A DNA stretch of 64,000 nt from contig CM034413.1 of the NCBI GenBank assembly GCA_019925095.2, positions 873,001 through 937,000 of the forward strand. The letters are read 5' to 3'. The translations under genes and the position numbers were made by a program. This stretch comes from Dendrolimus kikuchii (lineage: Eukaryota; Arthropoda; Insecta; Lepidoptera; Lasiocampidae). Positions 45,740 through 56,672 of this stretch are shown in pieces; positions within the stretch are counted from its first letter, which is position 1, and each line of letters begins with the position of its first letter. Below the pieces are notes generated by a model. That model did not search any database. It was not told the DNA's origin and was given only the letters and a program-made list of their open reading frames with translations.

Positions 45740-46060
45740 GAGAGTGTCGGGGTGAAGGTAAGGAAAGGAATGCTCCGGTGGTTGAGGCATGGGGAAAGAA
45801 TGACTAAACAGATATACAATGCAAAAGTGGATGGATGCAGAAGTCGTGGAAGGCCACGACACACTTTTCATGATCAAATTGATCGTGTACTAGCAGAAGG
45901 TGGTGTCAGGAGCCTTAAGAACAGACGAGCGTGCATGACAAGAGCTATGAATGTCAAAGAAGCAAGTGAGGTGTGTAAGAATAAACCTAAATGGCGCTTT
46001 GTTGTACGTGCCTACCCCGCAAGGGAACTGGCGTGAAGTTATGTATGTATGTATGTATGT
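45740..46060 (+). mobile_element. Family A copy 10
   Basis: VKVRKGMLRWLRHGERM to ELA and tail. Perfect 11-bp TSD AAGAACTGAAA at 45,729-45,739 and 46,061-46,071. Confidence 0.9.
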
Positions 46061-46540
46061 AAGAACTGAAAAGCTAATTTCTCTAAAGCCACTTAGTAAT
46101 AGAGGGCTCATTTTTCATCTTACAGAAACGGGGTTACGTTGGGTGATACGAAAAAACGCTTTTGGCAACCGGATGTTGGTAGCCGGCCAACTGTCACTGT
46201 ATTTATGGTCGAGATTTTTGCATAATTGCCACTAATATGGCCGAGCTCTTGGTATTCTTGATATCTGTCATCCATACCCGCTTCATACCGATATTTACAT
46301 TACATTTTAATGTACATAAATTCAAATATAAAGAAAGAAAACATTTATTTCCAATTTTATGAAGTGAAACTTTTTTCTGTCACGAAAAAGCGTTACGGCC
46401 GCGTGAAGGCGGTAGAACGTGTATCGGACTATGAATGTTTTATTGGTTCCGGATCGAATTAAGTTTTTTTGTTTGATATAATAAAATATGCTTAAATAAA
46501 AAATGCATTCATTAAATGTACCTAACCTAACCAAATCATA

Positions 46541-46642
46541 CATACATACATAACTTCACGCCAGTTCCCTTGCGGGGTAGGCACGAACAACAGAGCGCTA
46601 TTCGGGCTTATTCTTACACACCTCACTTGCTTCTTTGACATT
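46541..46642 (-). mobile_element. Family A copy 11
   Basis: About 100 bp: (CATA)n tail, ACTTCACGCCAGTTCCC to CTTCTTTGACATTCAT, directly followed by another A tail. Confidence 0.8.
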
Positions 46643-47161
46643 CATACATACATACATACATAACTTCACGCCAGTTCCCTTGCGGGGTAGGCACGAACAA
46701 CAGAGTGCCATTTGACATTCATAACTCTTATTATGCACGCTCGTCTGTTCTTAAGGCTCCTGACATCACCTTCTGCTACTACACGATCAATTTGATCATG
46801 GAAGGTGTGTCGTGGCCTTCCACGACTTCTGCATCCGTCCACTTTTGCATTGTATATCTGTTTATTCATTCTTTCATCATGCATTCTTTCCACATGCCCG
46901 AACCACCGGAGCATTCCTTTCCTTACCTTCCAACGCGGTCCGCAAGCGTCACTCCGCAGATTTTGCGCAGTGCTCGCATCTCGACCGCGTTTACTCTACT
47001 TTCATGCTCTCTCTTCCATACCCAACTCTCGCTTCCATGCGTGAGCGTAGGTACCAGCACCGCGTTGTGTACGGCGAGCTCGGCATTCCGCATTCCTTTC
47101 CTCACCTTCACCCCGACTGTCTCTTTCAGACCAACTCTCTTTCTTACTTCGGTATTACGAA
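46643..47161 (-). mobile_element. Family A copy 12, internally rearranged
   Basis: A second tail and 3' end in the same orientation. The segment with MRALRKICGVTLADR precedes a repeated MRNAELAVHNAVL/GVKVRKGM part, so the order is scrambled relative to copy 9. About 60 bp near the tail are missing. Open frames of 125-154 codons here are artefacts of the repeat. Confidence 0.75.
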
Positions 47162-47240
47162 CCAAATAGTAATACTACCCAAATCATAATTTGCAGGAAA
47201 CCTGCGAAAAATCGAAATGTGTGCTGGGACACATAGTAGA

Positions 47241-47375
47241 AGTGAAACTTCCACGGACAAGTGGTAAATTTTAACTGAAGATTTACGGGCAGCTTTTAAA
47301 ATTGGACAAGTACATTTACAATCTGCCCGAAAAACTTCAAGTTAAAATTTGCCAATTGTCCGTTGAAGTTTCACT
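47241..47375. mobile_element. 135-bp MITE-like palindromic element
   Basis: Arms of about 53 bp are nearly complementary: AGTGAAACTTCCACGGACAA at the left, and TGTCCGTTGAAGTTTCACT at the right. The loop is about 30 bp. Confidence 0.7.
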
Positions 47376-47688
47376 TTTTTATTTGCATTATATGTGTAGG
47401 AGGTTCATTGAAACGTCACTGTCACGCTGTCAAGACTGATATGTTGTCAATGTCACTCACATTGACAGTGAATAAAGAATAAAATGTAGAACCCGATTGC
47501 GCCGCCACCTACCGGGTTAAATTATGAATCTAAACCATCCCGGGACCCACTTGAATACACGGAAAAAATTTCATTAAAATCGGTCCAACCGTTTAGGACG
47601 ATTTCACTAATATGCATAAGAATATTATCTACAATGTTAAAAAATTCTAAACATACCTTGTCTGCATATTGAAGCTATTAACTATTGA
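47376..47688. other. No gene seen
   Basis: No supportable gene; GTTAAATTATGAATCTAAAC to GTCCAACCGTTTAGGACG resembles Helitron interior text. Confidence 0.35.
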
Positions 47689-47930
47689 CGGCCTCTGTGG
47701 TTGAGCGGATTAAGCCTGTGCTGGCCTATCTCACTTCAACGCAGAGGCTCCGCGTTCGATTCCTGGTATAGTAAATTTCGGAAACGTATTTTCTCCATTA
47801 TTTACTATGGTCTGGGTATCGGCCCCATAGTAGTCCGTTGTATATTACCCATAACACAAGCGTAACTTGCTTAATTTGGGGATATACAATGTGTGTGTTT
47901 GTCTGCCGATTATTATTATTATTATTAAAA
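47689..47930 (+). mobile_element. Family C copy 4: tRNA-derived SINE
   Basis: GGCCTCTGTGGTTGAGCGG head with A and B boxes (B box mutated to CGTTCGATTCC) through GGGGATATACAATGTG and (ATT)n. Confidence 0.85.
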
Positions 47931-48246
47931 AAAACAGCTGGAATAGACTATATAAACGACGGAGAAGACGATGTAATTTTTTTACACTTCTTGTCTCTTA
48001 GTCGGTTTGTTCAGGAATAAACCGACTAACAGACAAGAAATCTATGTATGCAGACAAGGTATGTTTAGAATTTTTTAACATTGTAGAAACAATCTTATGC
48101 ATATTACTGATATTGTCCTAAACTTTTGGACCGAAAAAATTACTGGGCCGATATGTATGCGATTTTTGCTTATCGACAGGAAATTCTCGGGCTTAAAGTG
48201 CGTTTACCTATTATCCCGGGAATCCCGCGGGAATTTTTTTGGGAAT

Positions 48247-48528
48247 GTTTTTTTTTATTGCAGTATTTCAGCAGACAGGCAGACGGCCCACTTTTGCAAC
48301 ACCAAGGTGCTACAAATGCGCTGCTGCTTTCTTAAGGGAGACTGGAACCTGGTCACTGATGCCGGAACACAACTCAAGGTTGTTATGGCGACATACTTTA
48401 GAGCAGGGGTGGTAGCCATCCAGTCGGGCAAACGCCCTACCACCTGGCTGTGGGTTGTTTTGTCGCCTCTTAGGACAGGCCGCCCGGCCGCAGGAAATTG
48501 TATTCTTTCTCCGTTCCTGCACAGATAA
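48247..48528 (-). mobile_element. Family B, internal deletion
   Basis: Poly(T)-ATTGCAGTATTTCAGCAGAC, a jump from CGGCCCAC to TTTTGCAACACC, then full body to CCTGCACAGATA. Confidence 0.8.
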
Positions 48529-48830
48529 TTTAAAATGGCCAGATTAAAAAAAATCTAATACAATGTGAATTTTTTTTCACTGATCGATAGACAATTGTAC
48601 GTGTAAGCAATAAGTGTGATATCTTTTTTCATAGGCATCCCGCGGGAATTTTTACGGTAGCGGTTTTTAGTTTTTCTAGTACGTAAAAATTAGCTTATTG
48701 CGACACAGTTTTCACTAGAACTAGTTTTCAGGGGTTATGGAATAGGGGGGTGGACGATAGGGGAAAGGAAAAATTAGCTCATGGAATTTCAAACCGATGT
48801 TCTGTGAGAGCGTGGTACTGTCGATCAATC

Positions 48831-49344
48831 AACAACAATTAAACAATAAATTATGACACCACACAAAGTCACAAACACATAACTAACAATAAAACTTATA
48901 CACATACTCAAACCTATTCGCACTACCATCGCATTGCATTACACGCACACTCCACAAACAAACCAAGACACACAAAGAGCCTAAAAATTAATAACCCAGC
49001 CACAGAAAAGAAAAAAAACAACACACATGGCACTAGATAGGACTATATATAAGTATAGATATAAGGCCCACACTGCACATGCACTTCCTCACAACACCAG
49101 CATGTAACAGATACACTCTACATTAGTATAAGTTTAGTATTAAAAATAGGATAAATTAATATAATAAGTTAATCTTAAGGTACACCATAACATATAAATC
49201 ACTAAATTAATGTCACACACAGTAACAAAAATAAACAACAAGCTTGTATGGACTCTAAAATTTTTCATAGAAATTAAGTAATAAAAAAAGGTACGGAACT
49301 CGAGTCCGTAGATATGTTAATAATAATAATAAAAAAAAAAAATA
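48831..49344 (+). mobile_element. Family D copy 4, longest
   Basis: 514 bp, A/C-rich 5' half (ACACCACACAAAGTCACAAA) then the shared 3' half and GGTACGGAACTCGAGTCCG. Perfect 10-bp TSD TCGATCAATC at 48,821-48,830 and 49,345-49,354. Confidence 0.9.
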
Positions 49345-49354
49345 TCGATCAATC

Positions 49355-49828
49355 TAATCGGCCTTAAGAGCTCTATAAAAATAACTGTCGTATCAGAAGT
49401 TTTGTCTCCAACATATACAGTAAAACCTGTTACTTTCGTGAAATGTTCTTGGTCAATTACACTTGTTCAAGGGCAATTAGTTTCCCTGGAAATCGTCAAG
49501 TAAATTATCGTAGACGGTAGACATTTTCCTTATAAGGACATAGAGGAAGATGCGGGTAGTGTCTCCGTAATAGCTTTATTTAATTACTACTACCCTAATA
49601 TTATTACTTAAGGCTGATTTACATTGAGTGAGCTGCTCACCTTAAATTCGAAGTAAATCAGCGCTGACCTAATACTATTGGTGGCAGTTGCTTCTTTTAA
49701 AATAAAACTCGACATAGATTGGACTGTATGAGGTATTTAGTTAATTATTATTTTTTCACTAATTCTAGTGTAATACAATTCAAGAAAACTTAACTTATTT
49801 GGACTCTATGATGATTATTAACGTTATT
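49355..49828. other. No gene seen
   Basis: AT-rich; no supportable feature. Confidence 0.4.
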
Positions 49829-49840
49829 TACAATTAAACT

Positions 49841-50002
49841 GAATGAATTATGAATGTCAAGGAGGCAAGTGAGGTGTGTAAGAATAAGCCTAAATGGCAC
49901 TCTGTTGTTCGTGCCTACCCCGCAAGGGAACTGGCGTGAAGTTATGTATGTATGTATGTATGTATGTATGTATGTATGTATGTATGTATGTATGTATGTA
50001 TG
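49841..50002 (+). mobile_element. Family A copy 13 with a long (ATGT)n tail
   Basis: Last ~100 bp of the LINE plus about 14 ATGT units. Perfect 12-bp TSD TACAATTAAACT at 49,829-49,840 and 50,003-50,014. Confidence 0.9.
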
Positions 50003-50084
50003 TACAATTAAACTATACATAGAAGAAATAAATACAGAAACTGCGTGATGGTGCTATTATGAATGAGCAAGTAAGCGTGTGAGA

Positions 50085-50760
50085 GAGTCGAATGAGTGAT
50101 TCCGGCTTTGAGGGTCATCGTCTCTACCTTATGTTGCTAGACCCGGTATGGGGCTTCGAGTTTGGACTCTTTGCCCCGGTCCAAATTCGCGGGGGGCAAC
50201 TACCCCCCGGTGACGGGGTACGGGAGCCGCCAGACACATTAGGGGTATGTTGGCGGCTCGCATCGTCCAATTAGCGGCGTTCGGTGGCCATCTCGGGCTT
50301 TAGTTGGCCATCTGCGGCGTCTGGTGGCCTTTATGCGGCATAGAGGAGATTTTCGCGACCTCTCAACATCGCCCTAATCCCGGCGGATGAGGTCACGGAA
50401 GGTCGGTAGCCATCTTGGTGCCTCGTGATCTGGTGGTCGCGCGTGTAGGGGAGCAATCCCGTGGAGGTGTGTGTGGCGGCCGCGGCGACATCGCCACGAA
50501 TTCCTCAACATTGGGAATGCTCAGATCGCGGGCGATCACGTCGTTCCTTACGAACCGACCCGCGCCCGTACACATCCGCAAAGCGATGTCCTGCTGCGTC
50601 TGCAGCAGCTTCTTTCTGGTAGCTGATTCCGGCGTCCAAGGCCACTACTATATACCACGTTCTGTCTGACGCTTAGCTGCTAATTGTGCGAGCTATGGAC
50701 GTCGACGGTATGCGGTTCGTGGAAGGAAGGTGCTCTCTGTCCGCAACGACTGCCATCGTG
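50085..50760 (-). pseudogene. Jockey-clade LINE 3' fragment
   Basis: Minus strand from about 50,640: PWTPESATRKKLLQTQQDIA, LRMCTGAGRFVRNDVIARDL, SIPNVEEFVAMS, then a proline/arginine-rich end near 50,393. The QxxxLRxxTGAxRFVRNxxIxxDLxIPxVEEF pattern is the C-terminus of Jockey-group RTs. The GC-rich remainder to 50,085 is probably its 3'UTR. No catalytic domains remain. Confidence 0.7.
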
Positions 50761-51056
50761 TAAATTTTCGAAGTCAGAACAGCGCTGTCGCTGGGACCGT
50801 TGATGTACAATAAACTACCCAAGAATATATCGGAGTCACCATCCGTAAATTAACTTAAAATATGGCTCAGGAAATGGGAAGTTGAGCACACCTTTCACTT
50901 ATGTATAATATTCGGGGATTACTCCAGATTTTCCTGGGATCCGCTCATCAGATCCTCACTTGGTGTCATTGTGACCACGTCAGGAGTATACTCTATCAAA
51001 TAAAATAAATTAAAAATCGGTACACAATGGACGGAGAAATCTCGTATCAAATATAC

Positions 51057-51559
51057 TGTTACAACTTAGCTCCCCAACAAAGACAAATTCCACGAAGCAC
51101 GCTATTACCTGTCGTAATTTGAACCAATTTTAATACCTTTATGATTGTCTTCTTTTGTTTACTTATTTTTGGTTATTGTGGAGAACAGCCTACTGCACTC
51201 GTTTATGGCCGTTTGGAGGTATAATTAACCAGGTGTGCGGATTACGACTTCTAGGAAATTAACTCGACGATACGGGCGGGCACACTTGTATTTGTGAAGA
51301 AAAAAACGACGGCAGGATGGAGAGAGGGGGCAGTCTAGCGAGAACCTTGTGTTGTGGACACGTTGTCTTGAACCGTGACTTGTGTACATTCGATAACCTA
51401 TATAGTGACGGACTTTGCGCGTGTTTTCGAATCGCGCATTACGTTTTAACTGATTGTGTTCAGTTATATTTGTACCTGTGTTATACGTGTTTGTATAGTT
51501 CTAATAAATTCTATAGTAATCCCAACGGCATTTTTAATTCGAGTCCCGCACTTGTAACA
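51057..51559 (+). mobile_element. Solo LTR 3
   Basis: 503 bp, TGTTACAAC...CTTGTAACA, ATAC TSD at 51,053-51,056 and 51,560-51,563. Shares GACGGACTTTGCGCG and TTATACGTGTTTGTATAG with LTR 4. AATAAA near 51,505. Confidence 0.85.
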
Positions 51560-51563
51560 ATAC

Positions 51564-52026
51564 AATAGAATTGAGAACATCTTCGTTTTTAAAATCGGTT
51601 GAAAATTATCTTAAATAAGTAAATACAAGAGATTATGCAGTCCGTACACGCGGTGACAAAATAATTGGGCGTCAATTTGAAACTCTTTAATTATTACCAA
51701 ATTACTTCCGTTGCATTACATAACAAAGGGGCCCAATTATTCTCCGCGTGCCTCTCGCTACAGAACCAAACATTTTAATTAACGATTGCATTGTATTTCG
51801 TTTAATTTGGACACGAATGTAAAGCGCATACAGGAAATTGCAGTGATGACATTTTTAAAGACGCTTTAAGAATTTAATTATATTTATCTTTGTTAAATAC
51901 GATCTTATCTTTTGGTTTAAATATAGATATTTCGAAGAGAGACCTTCATAGTGTTTGATAAACCTTTACAAAAAGAAGGGTTAAATATTCTGTGCTTAAA
52001 GTATTTTTTAATCTCTATTTCATTAA
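51564..52026. other. No gene seen
   Basis: AT-rich. GGTGACAAAATAATTGGGC/GGGGCCCAATTATTCTCCGC near 51,652 and 51,728 form an imperfect inverted pair (about 75 bp apart). Confidence 0.35.
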
Positions 52027-52300
52027 TGCATGATGAAAGAATGACTAAACATATATACAATGCAAAAGTGGATGGATGCAGAAGTCGTGGAAGGCCACGA
52101 CACACCTTCCATGATCAAATTGATCGTGTACTAGCAGAAGGTGATGTCAGGAGCCTTAAGAACAGACGAGCGTGCATGACAAGAGTTATGAATGTCAAAG
52201 AAGCAAGTGAGGTGTGTAAGAATAAACCTGAATAGGGCTCTGTCGGTCGTGCCTACCCCGCAAGGGAACTGGCGTGAAGTTATGCATGTATGTATGTATG

Positions 52301-52303
<3 letters not shown>
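52027..52303 (+). mobile_element. Family A copy 14
   Basis: MHDERMTKHIYNAKVDGCRS through the tail; a stop (PE*) interrupts the last segment. The (ATGT)n tail grades into (TA)n. Confidence 0.85.

Positions 52304-52357
<54 letters not shown>
52304..52357. repeat. (TA)n microsatellite
   Basis: About 27 TA dinucleotides directly after the (ATGT)n tail of the preceding LINE copy. Confidence 0.95.
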
Positions 52358-52363
<6 letters not shown>

Positions 52364-52738
52364 CCTACAATTATTATGATTGCTCTTTGACTTGCTCGAA
52401 ATGTGATCGTACATTTAAGACGAATATAGTCCACTATAAAAACATCTTTTTAACGTGTGAGTGAGTCGAAAATCAGAGCTTTAATATATACAATACGAAG
52501 CGTTCGCCGTCAACGAAGTCGGCTTAGATACTAAATTATAGATGATGTTTTCTTCCTATTTCAAAACTTTACAAGTCAACTAATTTTCATTTCGTTTCGT
52601 AAAAAAAGAGTGTTAATCTAAAAATAACATGATACGATATCCTAACAAACTCAAAAGTTATTACGAGTGTTTTGAAAATTATTTATCTTAATATATACCT
52701 ATAGTGGATCACTCTGGGTTCAATTCTTTTTCAATTTG
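52358..52738. other. No gene seen
   Basis: AT-rich; no supportable feature. Confidence 0.4.
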
Positions 52739-52990
52739 ACGGTCTCTGTGGTTGAGCGGGCTAAGCCTTTGCCGACGTATGTACCTCACTGCAACGCAGA
52801 GGTTCCGGGTTCGATTCCTGGTGTAGTAAATTTCGGAAACGTATTTTCTCCGTTATTTACTATGGTTTGGGTGTCTGGGATCGGCCCCAGAGTAGTCCGT
52901 TGTATATTACCCATAACACTAGCGTAACTTGCTTATTTTGGGGATATACATTGTGTGTTTTTCTGCCGATTATTATTATTATTATTAATT
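52739..52990 (+). mobile_element. Family C copy 5: tRNA-derived SINE
   Basis: A box TGGTTGAGCGG (about 52,749), B box GGTTCGATTCC (about 52,808), ends in (ATT)n. Near-complete. Confidence 0.85.
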
Positions 52991-52991
52991 C

Positions 52992-53140
52992 TGCAAAAGT
53001 GGATGGATGCAGAAGTCGTGGAAGGCCACGACACACCTTCCATGATCAAATTGATCGTGTACTAGCAGAAGGTGATGTCAGGAGCCTTAAGAACAGACGA
53101 GCTTGCATGACAAGAGTTATGAATGTCAAAGAGGCAAAAA
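52992..53140 (+). mobile_element. Family A copy 15, cut off by the helicase LINE
   Basis: AAAGTGGATGGATGCAGAAG to AATGTCAAAGAGGCAA. Other copies continue GTGAGGTGTGTAAG, but here AAAACCCGCCAGCC follows; this defines the 5' edge of the LINE. Confidence 0.85.
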
Positions 53141-54605
53141 ACCCGCCAGCCTTCCGCGCGATAACATCTTTTAAACGGAGCTCCGCGCCGAAAAAATCAT
53201 AAAAATAGGTTTTTCTATCCGAAAGTACCTTTGTGATATATCGGCGTGTGCGCAAAATAGAGCTCCATCCAACACAATAAACGCGAGTGAAATTGGTGCA
53301 ACGTCCAGGGAGAAATCCCCAAAAAACGTGTGAAAAAAGTGTTTTAAGTGAAATAACTTCCAAATTACATGCGCGACAACTGGATTTAAAACAGGCATCA
53401 GAAGCGCCTAGTGGCCCCCCACCGGGCTGCCAAGTCTGCCTTCCAAATTCCAGAAGTCCGCGAAGTTATCACCAAAAAAACAACTACCACGTGGTGACCT
53501 AAAACTCCATCAGTGCACCAACAACACCGTGTAACATATCATCAGACGCGCCTCATCGAGGCCGTCACAGCGACACCTCAAGATCAAAGTTCGGACCACA
53601 CCCCACCGAGTAAGCAGGAAAAAACCAGGATTTTAAAAATTCTGCGTTTTTCAAACCTCCATAACTCCGTGGGAAGATCTGTAAGGTCCGAATTTTAAAT
53701 CACCATCAACATCCCCCACCTGGGCTCTACACCACCAGCCAAAAATCCGGACTCCAGCGGTCAAAACCAGGCGACGGGAGCCAAAAAAACAACTTTCGTC
53801 GTCTGACCTACTTCCTCATTTTGCATCTCCGGGATCCAGTTTCAACGGGACGTCGGAGAGGCAACACCAGGGAGCACAACACCGCGGAGCACAGAATTTT
53901 AGGGTACATAGTTTTTAATTAATTTACTTTTTAAAATTTACTTTTAATTTTTATATAACTCTCTCAATATAACAGTCGCGAGGCTGCGAAGCGGGCAGGC
54001 ATCTGCGCGCTATCCTACTCTATATTACCATAAATTTTATTTTCAAAATTTTTGTGCCCGGGTGGCCCATAACACAAAAAAAAACAAAATTTTATTAAAA
54101 AATTCACAAAAAAAAAACTTTTCTATTATAACACACAATATTACACCAGAAAATCACTTAAAAAACACCAAAATACTCCCGGCCAAATCGGCCCTATACT
54201 TTTCGACTTATCGCGTTTTGAAAACCAAGTTTGACGTTTAGGCGCCATCTTGAGAAAATTCAAAACTGCGATATCTCGCGAAGTATTGGTCCTACGGAGC
54301 TGGGGTTTGGACTGCTGACATCAGCGTCCCAAACCACACCGGATTCCGTGGTCAATCCACACCCATACCCAAATTCTAACCAAATATTATCGCACCAGCA
54401 GCAAAAAATTCTCCGGACCCCCCAAGTTCGGATTCAAACAACTCGGGGTCTCCTGGACGAGTAACTGGTGCACCCAACTCATAAAAATACCCAACTCTCT
54501 CACTCGTGGGACAGTTGGAAATTTTTTCTACACCTTAATAAGAGACATAAATCAAAAAACTTAGCCAAGACCGTTGCCAAGAGCCGGTCGACCCAATAAC
54601 CCACT
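53141..54605 (+). promoter_or_regulatory. LINE 5'UTR
   Basis: About 1.46 kb without a long frame; several short ATG-started frames precede ORF1. It presumably holds the internal Pol II promoter usual for LINEs, but no promoter motif was identified. Confidence 0.5.
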
Positions 54606-56672
54606 ATGTCGCAACCCAGCAGACCACACCCCTCCTCCCGCCCTACCCAGCCAGGCAAAGCCTCCTCGGCGAAATCTTTACGCAAGGAGGTGCTTACCCG
54701 CTCATCAATAGCGGTGTCGGCGGCGGGGTCGGCAACAAGTGAGGAGTCCTGCACCCAAAAAGGACCGACTGTGGAGGTCCTACAAAAGGTGCGGGAATGG
54801 TCTGCCGACGAACTCCCACCCCGGAAAATCACGTCTGAGGATGAAGACTCAGACGCGTCTACTGAAGGGGAATGTGCAGGCCGAGGTCGGCCAAGCATGA
54901 TCCCCTTCATTTCTACCAGACGCAAGGGAGTTGAAATGGACGTTGCGACAAAATTAGCAAACGACATGCTCCTAAAGGCGAAAGAGGCCTTAGAAAAATC
55001 AGGGAATTTGAAGACGGAGATTAAACTAACTGTGATCGACTCTCTTCAAACCCTGTATGACACTTGTCTCGCACTCTCGGACTCCAGATCTCGCCACAAA
55101 TACAACCTGGAAAGGGAAAGGACACGCCATGCACAAGAGCTCGTAAGAGCTGAGCGTGCGCATACCGAAAGCGTGTCCAAATTAACAGCTTCCCTAACCA
55201 AAGAACTGCAGTCTGCAAGATCAGACATCAAAGCGAATCTGGAGTCGACGGAAGCAGTGCGGAGGTGGCTCGGTTACGAGACACAGGAGCCGTACGCCAA
55301 GATCTCCGCCTTGCTAGCGACCTCACAGGCGATGGAGAAGCGCCTCAACACTTTACACACCTCCCTCGCTGACATACCGCGAACAACCGAAGGTAAGCGG
55401 TCCAACAAAGAGCTGGAGAAACTCCAAACAGGAGTGGACAATTTATCCAGACAGCTGGACTCGCTGCGTAGGGAGATCACTACCATCAAGACCTCCACAG
55501 AATCAACTGCGGAGGACACAAAAAAGGCCCTCTCCACACTGGTCTCTAGCGAGGATAAGGCGACGGCGGCCGCCGCACTCAAAGAGACGCAAGCAACAAC
55601 CAAAAGCCAAAAAATTTTACAAGAGTCCATAAACGACCTGGCAACACAGGTCCGCCAAATAAAAACAGCACACGCAAACACACCACCCCCTCCACCAATA
55701 GAGCTGGGAGAACATCTCCAACCCATAACGGAGAGTCTAGAGGCAGTCAAGTCCGACATTAGGACCCTAAAAGAGAACCTGCAACACCAACAGCAGGCCC
55801 CGCCGGCAACTAGCCTGGCGGAAGAACTCTCTTCCTCTGGCCAATCCAAGGTCGCCTCATACGCGGAGGTCGCGGCAAAGAAAAAACCCGTCCTAAAACC
55901 CAACCATACCCTCATCATCTCCTCGCCGGATCCATTAAAGACCGGCGAAAAGGTGATAGAGGAGATCCGACTAGCTTTGGACCCAAGAAAAACTGGGGCA
56001 AAGGTTGATAGGATCAGGACGGGCAAAAACCAAAAGGTTATTCTTAGCTGCGGCACAAAAGAGGACCTAAAACTGGTGGAAGACAGGGTGAAAAATCACT
56101 CAAAACTAAAGGCGGAGATCGCAAAAACGAGCCTCCCCCTAGTCATTGTCAAGGACGTGATGGCCTACCACACCGACAAAGAGATAGAGGAGCAACTAGC
56201 GGTGCAAAATGCGCACCTGCTGAAAATCCTATCACCCAAAGCCATCCACATCCGAGTCCGTTCGCGGAAAAAGACCCGCAACCCACTCCAGTGTCACGTG
56301 ATACTGGAAGTGTCAGCCCCAGTCCATAAGCGGTTCACAGAGGAAGGACACCTCTACATAGGGATCCAACGGAGACCAGTAGAGGACCAGTCCCCTCTGG
56401 TGCAATGCGCCAAATGCCTGGGATATGGACACACTAGAGCGCACTGCCAGGAAGCGCAATCCTTCTGCAGTCACTGCGGAGGAAAGCACACCTGGGAGGA
56501 GTGCAACCGGCGCAAGGACGGCGTTAAGCCGGCATGCAGGAATTGCAAGATGGCCGGAGATAAAAATCCGGACACCCTGCCCCAGCATGCTCATAATGCC
56601 TACAGCCCGGATTGCCCCGAGCGCCACAAGTGGGATGCTATAGCGAGGACTAAGATCAACTACAGTTGTTAA
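54606..56672 (+). CDS. LINE ORF1, gag-like nucleic-acid-binding protein
   Basis: 688 residues. It probably coats the element RNA and forms the cytoplasmic RNP with the ORF2 protein, by analogy with R1/Jockey-group ORF1. Seen: a Ser/Pro-rich N-terminus (1-60); a charged, probably coiled-coil part (about 165-400) with many K/E and heptad-like leucines; an RRM-like region (about 433-595, NHTLIISSPDPLK ... LPLVIVKDV); then three zinc knuckles. Knuckle 1 is C601-C604-H609-C614 (CX2CX4HX4C), knuckle 2 C621-C624-H628-C633 (CX2CX3HX4C), and knuckle 3 C644-C647-H663-C670 with an unusually long X15 spacer. The ATG at 54,606 has A at -3. The stop TAA is at 56,670-56,672. It overlaps ORF2 by 29 nt in a different frame. 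No internal stop or frameshift, so it may be functional. Confidence 0.9.
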   Translation: MSQPSRPHPSSRPTQPGKASSAKSLRKEVLTRSSIAVSAAGSATSEESCTQKGPTVEVLQKVREWSADELPPRKITSEDEDSDASTEGECAGRGRPSMIPFISTRRKGVEMDVATKLANDMLLKAKEALEKSGNLKTEIKLTVIDSLQTLYDTCLALSDSRSRHKYNLERERTRHAQELVRAERAHTESVSKLTASLTKELQSARSDIKANLESTEAVRRWLGYETQEPYAKISALLATSQAMEKRLNTLHTSLADIPRTTEGKRSNKELEKLQTGVDNLSRQLDSLRREITTIKTSTESTAEDTKKALSTLVSSEDKATAAAALKETQATTKSQKILQESINDLATQVRQIKTAHANTPPPPPIELGEHLQPITESLEAVKSDIRTLKENLQHQQQAPPATSLAEELSSSGQSKVASYAEVAAKKKPVLKPNHTLIISSPDPLKTGEKVIEEIRLALDPRKTGAKVDRIRTGKNQKVILSCGTKEDLKLVEDRVKNHSKLKAEIAKTSLPLVIVKDVMAYHTDKEIEEQLAVQNAHLLKILSPKAIHIRVRSRKKTRNPLQCHVILEVSAPVHKRFTEEGHLYIGIQRRPVEDQSPLVQCAKCLGYGHTRAHCQEAQSFCSHCGGKHTWEECNRRKDGVKPACRNCKMAGDKNPDTLPQHAHNAYSPDCPERHKWDAIARTKINYSC
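56640..56672 (+). promoter_or_regulatory. ORF1/ORF2 overlap, candidate recoding site
   Basis: The ORF2 frame opens after TAG at 56,641-56,643 and overlaps ORF1 up to its TAA. ORF2 is +1 relative to ORF1. At 56,643-56,648 the ORF1 codons are GCG AGG; slipping +1 there enters ORF2 at GGA (56,647). The resemblance to the +1 sites of yeast Ty3 (GCG AGU U) and Ty1 (CUU AGG C) is suggestive only. Termination-reinitiation without AUG is the alternative. Confidence 0.35.

Larger units (their letters stand above)
46365..47232 (+). repeat. Repeat K, copy 2, interrupted by A11/A12
   Basis: Left part to CCAAATCATA (46,540), right part from CCAAATCATAATTTGCAGG (47,179). The copy at 11.39-11.70 kb has CCAAATCATA only once, so it is a 10-bp TSD. 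Confidence 0.8.

Noticed and set aside
49945..50002. Free-standing ATGT microsatellite
   Set aside because: It is the tail of a family A insertion, inside its TSDs.
55274..56056. 260-codon antisense frame in ORF1
   Set aside because: Shadow of the sense ORF1 reading; hydrophobic/serine composition is what the complement of a charged coiled coil gives.
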